Of a stretch of DNA of 64,000 nt, positions 53,282-63,112 are shown piece after piece. Positions within the stretch are counted from its first letter, which is position 1; each line of letters opens with the position of its first letter. The notes under the pieces were generated by a model. That model was not told the DNA's origin. It searched no databases and saw only the letters and a program-made list of their open reading frames with translations. The position numbers were made by a program, and so were the translations under genes. The DNA lies in assembly GCF_013315265.1 (NCBI RefSeq), contig NZ_JABUFE010000001.1, positions 469,001-533,000 of the forward strand, read 5' to 3'. The DNA comes from Parasulfitobacter algicola (GTDB lineage Bacteria > Pseudomonadota > Alphaproteobacteria > Rhodobacterales > Rhodobacteraceae).

Positions 53282-55156
53282 ATGGATACGCGGCTGCTGA
53301 AACATTATGAACAGGAACTGGCATTCATTCGCGAAATGGGCGGTGAATTTGCAACCGCCTATCCCAAGATCGCGGGTCGTTTGGGCATGGAACAGCTTGA
53401 GGTTCTTGATCCATACGTCGAACGGATGCTGGAAGGCTTTGCGTTTCTTGCCGCTCGTGTGCAGCTTGAGCTGGAACAGCAATACCCGGTCTTCACTCAG
53501 AACTTGCTTGAGATTGTCTATCCGCATTTTCTGGCGCCGATCCCTTCGATGATGATTGCCAGGCTTAAAGCCGATGCCGCACAGGGTAACCTTGATGAAG
53601 GGTTCACATTGGCGCGGGGCACACAACTGCGCGGTCGTGTCCGCGAAGGCGAGCAGACAGCCTGTATTTTCACCACATCTCAAGATACGACACTTTGGCC
53701 GCTTGAGGTGACCGAGGCAGAATACATCGATGGGCGAAGTGACTTAGTTGCGGCAGGTCTGGCGAAATATACCCCGGCCAAGGCCGCTGTGCGTTTGCGT
53801 ATCCGTCGCACTGACGGAGCCACGATTTCAGAACTGCCCATTGATCAGTTGACGTTGTATTTGTCCGGTGCTGCCGCCGAACCATGGCGACTTTATGAAG
53901 CACTGCTTGGGCAGGGCGTGGGTATTGCAGGCCGATCAACCGACCGACGGGCTGATTGGGCGGAATACCTTGGTGCGTCGATCCGCCCACGCGGTTTTGA
54001 TGCCACCGAAGCGCTTTTGCCAACGCCGGGGCAATCTTTTGACGGGTATCGGTTGTTGCAGGAATATTTTGCGATGCCGCAGCGGTTTTTCTTTATCGAA
54101 TTGGGCAATCTGCGTCCCGCGATCCAGCGGGTGCAAGGCGATACCATAGACATCTATGTGTTGCTGCGTGACGGAAACCCGGCCCTGAAAACGATTAATG
54201 AGACCAGCTTTGAGCTGGATGCTGTCCCTGCCATTAACCTGTTTTCGAAGCGCTGCGACCGGATGCATATCAGTGGAACCGAAGTCGATCATCATGTCAC
54301 TGTTGACCGCACCGCACCGCTTGATTTTGAAATTTATCAACTTGAGACTGTAACCGGTATCAGTGGTGAAGGCATGGATGATATAGCCTTTCGGCCCTTT
54401 TACAGCGCTCAGGATTTTACGCCCAACGGCGAAACGCATAAAGCGTATTACAGTCAGAGACGGCGAATGCGGCAACGCTCTGAAAAGCAGCGTTTGAAAG
54501 GCGCACGGACGTCATATCTGGGCTCGGAAATTTACTTGTCTCTGACAGATCGCACGCAGGCCCCCTATCCTGGTTCCATCAAACAGCTTGCCATAAAGGC
54601 GCTGTGTACCAATCGGGACCTGCCGATGCTTACACCAATCGGATCAGATGGGACAGATTTCACTTTGCCTGAAGGGGGTCCTGTGACAGAAGTGCGCGCC
54701 ATCGTGCCGCCAACCAAGCCCAACCCCAGTTTGGCCGACGGTCAGCAGGCATGGCAACTGATCAGCCATCTTAGCTTGAATTATCTTTCGATTGCTGACG
54801 CGGATCGGGGACAGGCGGCCGCCGCACTGCGCGAGATTGTGGGGCTTTACACGCCCCTTGGTGATCCGACATTGATCAAACAGATGGAGGGCCTTGTCAC
54901 GGTCGTGTCCCGCCCCATCGTACGGCGTATGGCAGAAGACGTCCTGTCAACTGCCGTCCGTGGCATTGAGATCAAGGTGGGCTTTGATGAAAGTTTTTTC
55001 GAAGGCACCGGATGCTATCTTCTTGGCGCTGTCCTTGAGGCATTCTTTGCCAAATACGTCGCGCTGAACAGTTTCACCGAGACCGTCATTCATTCACAAC
55101 AACGCGGGGACATTACCAGATGGCCAGCCAGAAGCGGAAGGCGGGTTCTGATCTGA
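53282..55156 (+). CDS. tssF: T6SS baseplate protein TssF
   Basis: A 624-aa TssF (ImpG/VasA). N-terminal LLKHYEQELAFIREMGGEFA, RVQLELEQQYPVFTQNLLEI; middle FFFIELGNL; C-terminal motifs GLVTVVSRPIVRRM and IEIKVGFDESFFEGTGCYLLG. Structural wedge of the baseplate with TssE/G/K. Its end overlaps tssG by about 36 bp. Confidence 0.96.
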   Translation: MDTRLLKHYEQELAFIREMGGEFATAYPKIAGRLGMEQLEVLDPYVERMLEGFAFLAARVQLELEQQYPVFTQNLLEIVYPHFLAPIPSMMIARLKADAAQGNLDEGFTLARGTQLRGRVREGEQTACIFTTSQDTTLWPLEVTEAEYIDGRSDLVAAGLAKYTPAKAAVRLRIRRTDGATISELPIDQLTLYLSGAAAEPWRLYEALLGQGVGIAGRSTDRRADWAEYLGASIRPRGFDATEALLPTPGQSFDGYRLLQEYFAMPQRFFFIELGNLRPAIQRVQGDTIDIYVLLRDGNPALKTINETSFELDAVPAINLFSKRCDRMHISGTEVDHHVTVDRTAPLDFEIYQLETVTGISGEGMDDIAFRPFYSAQDFTPNGETHKAYYSQRRRMRQRSEKQRLKGARTSYLGSEIYLSLTDRTQAPYPGSIKQLAIKALCTNRDLPMLTPIGSDGTDFTLPEGGPVTEVRAIVPPTKPNPSLADGQQAWQLISHLSLNYLSIADADRGQAAAALREIVGLYTPLGDPTLIKQMEGLVTVVSRPIVRRMAEDVLSTAVRGIEIKVGFDESFFEGTGCYLLGAVLEAFFAKYVALNSFTETVIHSQQRGDITRWPARSGRRVLI

Positions 55157-56139
55157 CGCGCTTGCAAGCGCTTGGTGACACCCCCCATTCCCACCACATT
55201 TTTCATGCCTTGCGACTGATCGAGGCCGCCCATCCAGACCGGCCCCGACTTGGTCGGTCCAGACGGCCAAGCGAAGATCCCGTCAGGCTGACACAAGCGG
55301 CCGAACTTGCTTTTCCAACATCGTCAATCGCGGCGTTTGAGCAGGATCCAGACGGCGGCGCCCACCAGCTAAGCCAAAGGTTTTTCGGTCTTTTTGGCCC
55401 GAATGGTGCTTTCCCGCTGCACATTACGGAATATGCGCGCGATCGAAAGCGCAACCATGGTGATCCGACGTTTATCGCATTTGCCGATATGTTTCATCAT
55501 CGCATGTTTTCGCTGCTGTATCGGGCTTGGGCCAGTGGTCAGCCTGCGTCATGTTTTGACCGGCCAGATGATGATCCGTTTGACGGTAAAGTGGCGGCTC
55601 TTTCTGGCATGTCCGGTCCTACGTTTGACTGCCGGGACGCGATGCCAGATTTGGCCAAGCGTCATTTTTCTGGCCTGTTGGCAAGTTCCACACGCAATGA
55701 GGCAGGCCTTGAGGCGATCATATCACAATTTTTCAAGACAGATATTGTGATCGAAAGTTTTGTGGGCAGCTGGCTGCAACTTGAACCGCATGATCGTGGT
55801 CAATTAGGCAGTGTCGCATTGGGTCGCAGCGCCAGTTTGGGCGACAAGGTGTGGTCGCGCGAGGCGAAGTTTCGCATTCGCATCGGCCCTTTGGCACTGG
55901 ATGATTACAAACGGCTTTTGCCCGGCGGGGAAAGTTTCAAACGCCTTGCCGCTATCATCCGTAACTATGTCGGCGACACGCTGGAATGGGACGTAAATCT
56001 GGTTCTTGAGGCGGCCGAGGTTCCGCAGATGATCCTTGGACAGTCCGGCGATCTGGGCCTGACCAGCTGGATTGGAAAACGCCCAGACCGGAATGCCGCT
56101 GATCTTTATCTGACACCCCCTACACAGCACGCTTTGTGA
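55120..56139 (+). CDS. tssG: T6SS baseplate protein TssG
   Basis: A 339-aa TssG (ImpH/VasB): HHIFHALRLIEAAHPDRPRLG, AAELAFPTSSIAAFEQD, FFGLFGPNGAFPLHITEYA, and C-terminal LGQSGDLGLTSWIG. Partner of TssF in the baseplate wedge. The start lies within the tssF end, implying tight coupling. Confidence 0.96.
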   Translation: MASQKRKAGSDLTRLQALGDTPHSHHIFHALRLIEAAHPDRPRLGRSRRPSEDPVRLTQAAELAFPTSSIAAFEQDPDGGAHQLSQRFFGLFGPNGAFPLHITEYARDRKRNHGDPTFIAFADMFHHRMFSLLYRAWASGQPASCFDRPDDDPFDGKVAALSGMSGPTFDCRDAMPDLAKRHFSGLLASSTRNEAGLEAIISQFFKTDIVIESFVGSWLQLEPHDRGQLGSVALGRSASLGDKVWSREAKFRIRIGPLALDDYKRLLPGGESFKRLAAIIRNYVGDTLEWDVNLVLEAAEVPQMILGQSGDLGLTSWIGKRPDRNAADLYLTPPTQHAL

Positions 56140-56167
56140 TCTGGGCCCGAAAAGAAAGAAGAACGAT

Positions 56168-58867
56168 ATGTCTGAAATTAGCCGCGTTGCGCTGTTTGGT
56201 AAGCTAAATAAACCTGGGTTCCAAGCCATCGAAAGTGCCACCGTATTTTGCAAAATGCGGGGCAATCCTTATGTCGAACTGGTTCACTGGATTCATCAAA
56301 TCCTGCAAAGTCAGGACAGTGATCTGCACAGGATCATTCAGTTTTACGAACTGGATGCAGCGCGTATCGCCAGTGATATCGTGCGCACCCTTGATACACT
56401 TCCGCGGGGGGCCACGGCAATTTCTGACCTGTCAGCACATCTAGAGGAATCCGTAGAGCGCGCGTGGATCTATGCTTCGTTAAAGTATGGATCAAGCCAA
56501 GTGCGCACCGGACATCTGATGCTTGGCATGCTGAAAACAGCGGGTTTGCGCAATGTGCTGACGACAATTTCGCCTGAATTTGGAAAGTTAAAGGCCGAGC
56601 ATTTAACAGACCACTTCGACGACGCCGTCAGTGGCTCTCCCGAAGAAGGTCTGTGTGCGCAGGATGGAACCAGCATAAGCGATGAACCCGGTCAGGCATC
56701 ATCTGCAATGCCACCGCAGATGCAAGGCGGGGAAGCGTTGGCCCAGTTCTGCACCGATCTGACCGAAAAGGCGCGAATGGGCGAAATTGACCCCATTGTT
56801 GGGCGTGATGATGAAATCCGCCAGCTGATCGACGTATTGATGCGTCGCCGCCAGAACAATCCGATCCTGACTGGCGAAGCGGGGGTTGGCAAAACAGCCG
56901 TGGTCGAAGGCTTCGCGCTTCGAATCGTGCGCGGTGATGTGCCGCCCGCGTTGCGCGCTGCGCGCCTGCTGTCGCTTGATGTCGGTTTGTTACAGGCTGG
57001 CGCGTCGATGAAGGGCGAGTTTGAGAACAGGCTTAAGACTGTCATTGATGAAGTTCAGGCAAGCCCCGTTCCCATCGTGATGTTTGTGGATGAAACTCAT
57101 ACGCTGGTTGGCGCGGGTGGTGCAGCGGGTACGGGCGATGCGGCCAATCTGCTCAAGCCTGCGTTGGCTAGGGGTACGTTGCGGACCATTGGCGCAACGA
57201 CTTGGGCGGAATATAAAAAGCATATTGAAAAAGATCCCGCCCTGACCCGCCGCTTTCAGGTCGTTCAGGTGGCCGAACCCGATGAAGACAAGGCCATCCT
57301 TATGATGCGCGGCATCGCGTCGATGCTTGAGCGTCATCATAAGGTACAGATCCTTGACGAAGCGCTTGAGGCGGCGGTGAAACTGTCAGCCCGCTATATC
57401 CCGGCGCGCCAGTTACCTGACAAATCGGTCAGTGTCCTTGATACGACCTGTGCTCGTGTTGCGATCAGTCTGCATGCGATGCCCGCAGAAGTGGATGATT
57501 GCCAGCGCCGCATTGATGCGTTTCAGACTGAGTTGCAGATCATCGAACGTGACGAAACAGCAGGATCGGATGTTGAAGACCGGCGTGTTCAGGTCATGGC
57601 CAACTTGGCTGAAGAAAACGATCGCCTGAAAGATCTAACCGCCCGTTGGGACGCCGAGAAAGCACTGGTCGCTGAAGTTCTTGATCTGCGCGCCAAGTTA
57701 CGCGCAGGGGGCGGTGTTGTTGATGACGATCAGGCGGCTGATACACCACCGGAAGACACTGCCCTGACCGGACAGAATCGCGACGCGGCACTAAGAGAAT
57801 TGAAATCCAAACAGGCCGAACTCGCCGAATTGCAGGCGGAAACCCCGCTGATGTTGCCAATTGTCGATGCCCATGCGGTTGGAACGGTGGTCGCGGATTG
57901 GACGGGCATTCCTGTCGGCCGCATGGTCAAGGATGAAATGCGGACAGTTTTGAACTTGGCGGAACATCTGTCGAAACGGGTGATTGGACAGGATCATGCG
58001 ATGGAGATGATCGCCAAGCGGGTCAAATCATCACGCGCAGGGTTGGACAACCCGTCAAAACCTATCGGTGTCTTTATGCTGGCCGGAACATCCGGCGTGG
58101 GCAAAACCGAAACGGCACTGGCTGTTGCTGAAACACTTTATGGCGGCGAACAGAACGTCATCACCATCAACATGTCCGAATATCAAGAGGCCCATACCGT
58201 TTCCAGTCTGAAAGGCGCACCCCCCGGATATGTCGGCTATGGCGAAGGCGGCGTGCTGACCGAAGCGGTGCGCCGCAAACCGTATTCTGTCATCTTGTTG
58301 GACGAGGTTGAAAAGGCCCACCCCGATGTGCACGAGATCTTCTTTCAGGTCTTCGATAAGGGCATGATGGAAGACGGCGAAGGGCGCATGATCGATTTTC
58401 GCAACACGCTGATCCTGCTGACATCAAATGTGGGGTCGGACGTGATCATGGATCTTTGCGCCGACCCTGAACTTATGCCAGACCCCGAAGGTGTGACCAA
58501 GGCCCTGCGCGACCCGTTGTTGAAGGTTTTCCCCGCGGCATTGCTGGGTCGGATCGTCACAATTCCGTATTACCCGCTGAACCCCGATATGATCGGCGCC
58601 ATCACACGGCTGCAACTGGGCCGGATCGAACAGCGCGTCCACGACACCTATTCAGTGCCGTTCACCTATACCGACGGCGTGGTCGATACGATTGTGTCAC
58701 GATGTCAGGAATTGGAAAGTGGCGGACGCATGATCGACGCCATCGTGACCAACACAATGCTGCCTGCAATCTCGACCGAGTTTCTGACCCGCATGCTGGA
58801 TGGTGAAACGGTCAAACGCGTGGCGATTGATGTGGCTGACGGGGATTTCACCTATGGGTTTTCCTGA
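56168..58867 (+). CDS. tssH: T6SS AAA+ ATPase TssH/ClpV
   Basis: An 899-aa ClpV. N-terminal Clp_N-like region, then nucleotide domain 1 with Walker A GEAGVGKTAVV (about 237) and IVMFVDETHTLVGAGG, a middle coiled coil (about 440-530), and nucleotide domain 2 with Walker A GTSGVGKTETAL (about 640), VILLDEVEKAHPDV. It recycles contracted TssB/C sheaths by unfolding. Full length for the family. A hairpin overlaps its stop codon. Confidence 0.97.
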   Translation: MSEISRVALFGKLNKPGFQAIESATVFCKMRGNPYVELVHWIHQILQSQDSDLHRIIQFYELDAARIASDIVRTLDTLPRGATAISDLSAHLEESVERAWIYASLKYGSSQVRTGHLMLGMLKTAGLRNVLTTISPEFGKLKAEHLTDHFDDAVSGSPEEGLCAQDGTSISDEPGQASSAMPPQMQGGEALAQFCTDLTEKARMGEIDPIVGRDDEIRQLIDVLMRRRQNNPILTGEAGVGKTAVVEGFALRIVRGDVPPALRAARLLSLDVGLLQAGASMKGEFENRLKTVIDEVQASPVPIVMFVDETHTLVGAGGAAGTGDAANLLKPALARGTLRTIGATTWAEYKKHIEKDPALTRRFQVVQVAEPDEDKAILMMRGIASMLERHHKVQILDEALEAAVKLSARYIPARQLPDKSVSVLDTTCARVAISLHAMPAEVDDCQRRIDAFQTELQIIERDETAGSDVEDRRVQVMANLAEENDRLKDLTARWDAEKALVAEVLDLRAKLRAGGGVVDDDQAADTPPEDTALTGQNRDAALRELKSKQAELAELQAETPLMLPIVDAHAVGTVVADWTGIPVGRMVKDEMRTVLNLAEHLSKRVIGQDHAMEMIAKRVKSSRAGLDNPSKPIGVFMLAGTSGVGKTETALAVAETLYGGEQNVITINMSEYQEAHTVSSLKGAPPGYVGYGEGGVLTEAVRRKPYSVILLDEVEKAHPDVHEIFFQVFDKGMMEDGEGRMIDFRNTLILLTSNVGSDVIMDLCADPELMPDPEGVTKALRDPLLKVFPAALLGRIVTIPYYPLNPDMIGAITRLQLGRIEQRVHDTYSVPFTYTDGVVDTIVSRCQELESGGRMIDAIVTNTMLPAISTEFLTRMLDGETVKRVAIDVADGDFTYGFS

Positions 58868-58881
58868 GGCGATCAGGAAAA
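58859..58881 (+). repeat. Hairpin across the tssH stop codon
   Basis: TTTTCCTGA (58859-58867, containing the stop TGA) pairs perfectly with TCAGGAAAA (58873-58881) around a 5-nt loop. It marks the edge between the core T6SS genes and the variable genes downstream; followed by a 160-bp gap. Confidence 0.5.
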
Positions 58882-59039
58882 TTAGAAATTTCTGCTGACC
58901 ATACGAACCTTACGGCGATTTTTCGGCACTTATTAGACGACACAAGGCGGACAGGATGATCAATCCATTTTCGCCGCAAACAAACACGCCATGACGATAG
59001 CCGTATCTTACAGAGCGCGCATTTTGAAAATAGGAGAAA

Positions 59040-60206
59040 ATGATGGCTACTAATTTAGTTTTGATCGAAAACGACATCCGGAAAATGCTTATCGAACGGG
59101 TGAAGCCAAAAGGCATTGAAGTGAAAGGCAAGGTTCTTTGCAAATGCGTGGCCGTTGTCGATGATGAAGTTTTCAAAGCCGTTAAACAACCACGGGTTCA
59201 GGAAAAACTAACCCTTGCCGCAGGTAAGGTTTATAATGCTACAGTCGACAAAATCGCAAAAGATTTGATGGTTTTTGATAAGATATATGTACGCACCCCA
59301 GACCCCGACGAACGCTATAAGATCATTCAAAAACTTGAAATATCAGTAAAAAAACAACTGGCAGATCTTGAGAAAAAAGGTGTGGCCGCTGCCAATATGG
59401 TCTGGCAACAGATGCAAAAAGACCAAGCCGAACTGCAAGCCTTCAAGATTAAAATGGGCATGAAAATCGCAAAAGATGCCATTGAATTGACAGGTCTGGC
59501 TGTTTCAGCTGTCGGTACCGGTGGGCTTGCTCTTATTCCGGCTTCTCTTGAATTGGCCAGAGTGACCTTTCGGATGGGTCGTCTGATTGCAAAACTTGCC
59601 AAAGACGCTGACAAAACTCAGAAAAATATTACTAAAAATCTAGCAAAGCTTCAAAAAAGCTACAACGCAAACAAGAAAAATGCTCTTGGTGCTAAGGAAA
59701 CTGGCAAAACTATTCTGAACAAGGTTTTCGGCTCTGATTACACCAAGACAATCAGTTCGGTTAAAGCCGACAATAAGATTTATCTTAATAAACTCATAGA
59801 TATAGATCAAAAAGCAGACACTATGTCTGGCGCGTTGGATAAGCTTCTAAAACAGATGCAAAAGATTTCCAAAACGCCCGAAGGAAAGTCATCGGCAAAA
59901 GTCAAAAAACAAATCACTTCCATTGAGACAAAAGTGAATAATCTCCTTTCTAAGATAAGCAACCTGAACACAAAGCTAGATGGTGGGCGGGACTTCCAGA
60001 AAAACACTGACGATGCTCTGAATGAACTTGAAAATATGAAAACTGATAAGTGGAAGAAAATTCAGGCAGGTGCAGCATTTGTGACAGATGTCGTCTTGGC
60101 CGTTGAGGATCCAACAGAACTATCTGATTGGTTCGAAGCCGCAGTGGGGCAATTAGAAACCCTTGTTGAAGAAGAACAGGTGAGAATGGGCGCGCCTGTT
60201 GGTTAA
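59040..60206 (+). CDS. Lysine-rich helical protein in the T6SS cluster, unknown
   Basis: A 388-aa protein that I do not recognise. N-terminal 90 residues look globular (KGIEVKGKVLCKCVAVVDDEVF). Residues about 137-172 form a hydrophobic Gly/Ala-rich stretch (LTGLAVSAVGTGGLALIPAS) inside otherwise charged helices. The rest, to about 340, is Lys-rich coiled coil (LSKISNLNTKLDGGRDF). Codon use is richer in A/T than tssH or the fusion gene. It has its own Shine-Dalgarno (TAGGAG) and its own terminator, so it is a separate unit between tssH and the fusion gene. A T6SS effector, chaperone or structural accessory are all possible; a second ATG at 59043 is equally good. Confidence 0.65.
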   Translation: MMATNLVLIENDIRKMLIERVKPKGIEVKGKVLCKCVAVVDDEVFKAVKQPRVQEKLTLAAGKVYNATVDKIAKDLMVFDKIYVRTPDPDERYKIIQKLEISVKKQLADLEKKGVAAANMVWQQMQKDQAELQAFKIKMGMKIAKDAIELTGLAVSAVGTGGLALIPASLELARVTFRMGRLIAKLAKDADKTQKNITKNLAKLQKSYNANKKNALGAKETGKTILNKVFGSDYTKTISSVKADNKIYLNKLIDIDQKADTMSGALDKLLKQMQKISKTPEGKSSAKVKKQITSIETKVNNLLSKISNLNTKLDGGRDFQKNTDDALNELENMKTDKWKKIQAGAAFVTDVVLAVEDPTELSDWFEAAVGQLETLVEEEQVRMGAPVG

Positions 60207-60228
60207 TGATGGCACGCCGTCATTTTTA
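60205..60228 (+). terminator. Intrinsic terminator after the orphan gene
   Basis: AATGATGGC and GCCGTCATT pair (one G-T) and run into TTTTT. It overlaps the stop codon of the 388-aa gene and separates it from the fusion gene at 60302. Confidence 0.65.
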
Positions 60229-60301
60229 AACCCCTCTTACAAAGAAAAGGCCGGTTCGCGCGAAACTATGCCCGCGATCGGCCGATATATGGAGAACCCC
60301 G

Positions 60302-63112
60302 ATGGATAGCGGTCAGAAATTTGTTGCGCGCAACCGGGCGCCGCGCGTGCAAATCGAATATGATGTCGAGCTGTATGGCGCTGAGAAAAAAGTACAGTTG
60401 CCATTCATCATGGGGGTTATGTCCGATCTGTCAGGCAAGTCGGCCGAGCCGCTGCCAGCTGTCGCTGACCGTAAATTTCTTGAGATAGATGTTGATAACT
60501 TTGATGACAGAATGAAGGCCATCAAGCCGCGGGCCGCTTTCAACGTTCCAAACACGCTGACCGGCCAGGGCAATCTGTCTGTTGAACTTGACTTTGAACA
60601 AATGGATGATTTTTCGCCCGCTGCAATTGCCAAAAAGGTTAAGCCGCTAAGCAAACTGCTTGAGGCGCGCACACAGCTTGCACATCTCGCAACTTATATG
60701 GACGGCAAAACAGGTGCGGAAGATCTGATTGGAAAGTTGATTTCGGACCCGGCGTCTTTTGCGGCCATGGCCAACATATCGACGTTTGGGGAAGATCCGA
60801 TTGATAAGGAAAATGCGCTTGAAAGCCTGCGCGCTGCTAAGGTTGATGTGACAAGCGCCGATAATACAAAGGCCAAAGTTGATGCGGCTTTTGAAGAATT
60901 ACGACAGGTTTCCGACGCGATTACCGAAGACAATACCCCATCTGAAACGGCTAATGCTTTGGATGCATTAACCAATGCTGCGGACGATATGGCGGCAAAT
61001 GCCATGCAGGCAGAAAGCACGACAGATATTCTGGAAACTGTGATTTCAGAAACGGGCACCGATGTATCCGACACAAGCATACCCGACGATGAAAGTCTTG
61101 GTATGGATGCGCCCATTGATACAGACGACGGCGAACAGGAAGACGAAAGCGCCGTTATAGATGGTGATCTGGGTTTAGACGAATTTATTAAAGAAAACGA
61201 CCCGGACCAAAACAGTGACGCCACCAGTCAAGACGAAGATACGCTGGATATAAGTGAAATTCGCGATGAAGCCGACAGCGCAGATGATACACTGCAAACA
61301 GACGACGAAACAGTCATCGATGAACCATTTGGGACGATGTCGGCAGAACGCCCTGCGGATCTGGATCAGATATCTGGAAAATTCCGCATCGCAATCCTTG
61401 GCGATTTTTCGGGGCGCGCCAGCCGCGGAAACCTGGAAATCGGACAGGGTCTTGCAAACCGCAAGCCGATCAAATTCGATGTCGATAGTCTGGATAGCGT
61501 CATCAGCCGTTTTGCAACGACGCTGGTGCTGCCCATTGGTAATGATGGCACTGGTGTTGAGGTCAAGCTGAATGAAATTGATGATCTGCACCCCGATGAA
61601 CTTTATGAAAATGTTGCCATTTTTGAAGAACTATCAGCTTTGCGCCAACAGGTCGCCATGGGTGACGGGACCGCAGCTATTGCAGACATGCAAGGATGGG
61701 CTGGGGATTTTGGCGGGCAGACCCTGTCCTCGCGCAAGCGCGCCAAGGGAAACGCTGTACCTGCCGATCGTAAGCTAAGCGCATTTCAAGCACTGATTGG
61801 TGACATGCAAGGGCAGCTTGCGAAGCCAAGCCCGGCCTCTGAACTGATCGGACGGATCGTTGGCCCCTATGTCCAAGCGGCCCCGGATCCTGCGCAAGAC
61901 AGCATGCTGACCGCAATTGACGCAGCCCTTTCTGGCGCAATGCGCGCGATCCTGCATCATCCGGATTTTCAGACGTTTGAGTCGACATGGCGGTCGCTGG
62001 AATTGCTTGCACGCCGCGTGAACACCGGGGCTGATCTTGAGATCGTTCTTTACGATGTCTCGGCCGAGGAATGGGCAGCAGATTTGTCCGCGCAAGACGA
62101 TCTGGCCGAAAGCGGGCTTTTCCAAATGCTGGCCGAAGAACCACGTCTGGATGACGCGCAAGGGCCACTGTCGGCTGTCTTTGGGCTTTATACACTGGAA
62201 GAAACACCGCCGCACGCCGAACTTCTGGCCCGTATGTCCAAGATTTCCGCTTGGATGAACGCCCCGTTCATGACAGCAATTTCGCCCAAGTTTCTGGAAA
62301 CACCAAAACATGAACGACACCCGTTGGTTCGCAAGACCTGGGATGCGTTATGCGCTTTGCCCGAGGCGCAATATATTGGCCTGGCTGCCCCGCGTTTTCT
62401 ACTGCGTTTACCCTATGGACAGAAAACTGAACCTGTTGATCCGTTTGAGTTTGAGGAGTTCGATCTGCGCAGCGGCCTAAAAGGTATGTTGTGGGCCAAC
62501 CCGGTCGTGCTGTCTGCAATCTTGATGGCCGAAACAGTGAACCAGCATGGAAAGAAGATGCGTTTGGGGCAGATCATGTCACTTGACGATATGCCGTTTC
62601 ATTACATGACAGACCAATATGGTGATCAGATCGCGCTGCCGTGCACCGAACGGCTGTTGAATACCCGCACCACAGCCGATGTCGTCGCGCGCGGTTTTAT
62701 CCCGCTGTTGTCGATGAAAGGCCGAAATCAGGTCCGCCAAGGCTCCTTTCAGGCGCTTGGTGCAAGTGAACTGGCTGGACCGTGGGGTCAAAGTGCAGGG
62801 TCCACTATGACAACGAATACATCCGATGTGGGCATAGGTGGAGCAGCCAAGCCAGATGAAACCCCGGATGGATCTGAACAGACCGACGGTGCGGATGAAG
62901 AGGATACGAACGTCGACTTCAGCACGATGGATACGGACGATGATCTGCCTGAGTTTGATCATCTGGATGATGATGACGAAGACAGTTCGGACGATGACAT
63001 TGATCTGGATGATTTGTTGGCTGGCTTTGATGACGACGATCAGGCTGCTGACGACGACGACGATGATGAAGAACTTGACCCCGAACTGGCAGCCTTACTG
63101 GAGGGATTGTAA
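60302..63112 (+). CDS. TssB-TssC-like fusion sheath protein with acidic segments
   Basis: A 936-aa protein. Residues 1-165 are a second TssB, near-identical in pattern to the tssB product (RNRAPRVQIEYDVELYGAEK, MDDFSPAAIAKKVKPL). Residues about 170-350 are an acidic linker. About 355-460 is a further TssB/ImpB-like domain (KFRIAILGDFSGRASRG, IDDLHPDELYENVAIFEEL). About 510-835 is TssC-like (FQTFESTWRSLELLARRV, GLAAPRFLLRLPYGQ, ARGFIPLLSM). It stops before the TssC C-terminal strands (no NPGYYT...FFLRPHYQ equivalent) and ends in an Asp-rich tail (860-936). It therefore cannot form a normal sheath subunit on its own; a sheath modifier, cap or regulator is possible. Overlaps the next gene by 1 bp. 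Confidence 0.85.
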   Translation: MDSGQKFVARNRAPRVQIEYDVELYGAEKKVQLPFIMGVMSDLSGKSAEPLPAVADRKFLEIDVDNFDDRMKAIKPRAAFNVPNTLTGQGNLSVELDFEQMDDFSPAAIAKKVKPLSKLLEARTQLAHLATYMDGKTGAEDLIGKLISDPASFAAMANISTFGEDPIDKENALESLRAAKVDVTSADNTKAKVDAAFEELRQVSDAITEDNTPSETANALDALTNAADDMAANAMQAESTTDILETVISETGTDVSDTSIPDDESLGMDAPIDTDDGEQEDESAVIDGDLGLDEFIKENDPDQNSDATSQDEDTLDISEIRDEADSADDTLQTDDETVIDEPFGTMSAERPADLDQISGKFRIAILGDFSGRASRGNLEIGQGLANRKPIKFDVDSLDSVISRFATTLVLPIGNDGTGVEVKLNEIDDLHPDELYENVAIFEELSALRQQVAMGDGTAAIADMQGWAGDFGGQTLSSRKRAKGNAVPADRKLSAFQALIGDMQGQLAKPSPASELIGRIVGPYVQAAPDPAQDSMLTAIDAALSGAMRAILHHPDFQTFESTWRSLELLARRVNTGADLEIVLYDVSAEEWAADLSAQDDLAESGLFQMLAEEPRLDDAQGPLSAVFGLYTLEETPPHAELLARMSKISAWMNAPFMTAISPKFLETPKHERHPLVRKTWDALCALPEAQYIGLAAPRFLLRLPYGQKTEPVDPFEFEEFDLRSGLKGMLWANPVVLSAILMAETVNQHGKKMRLGQIMSLDDMPFHYMTDQYGDQIALPCTERLLNTRTTADVVARGFIPLLSMKGRNQVRQGSFQALGASELAGPWGQSAGSTMTTNTSDVGIGGAAKPDETPDGSEQTDGADEEDTNVDFSTMDTDDDLPEFDHLDDDDEDSSDDDIDLDDLLAGFDDDDQAADDDDDDEELDPELAALLEGL

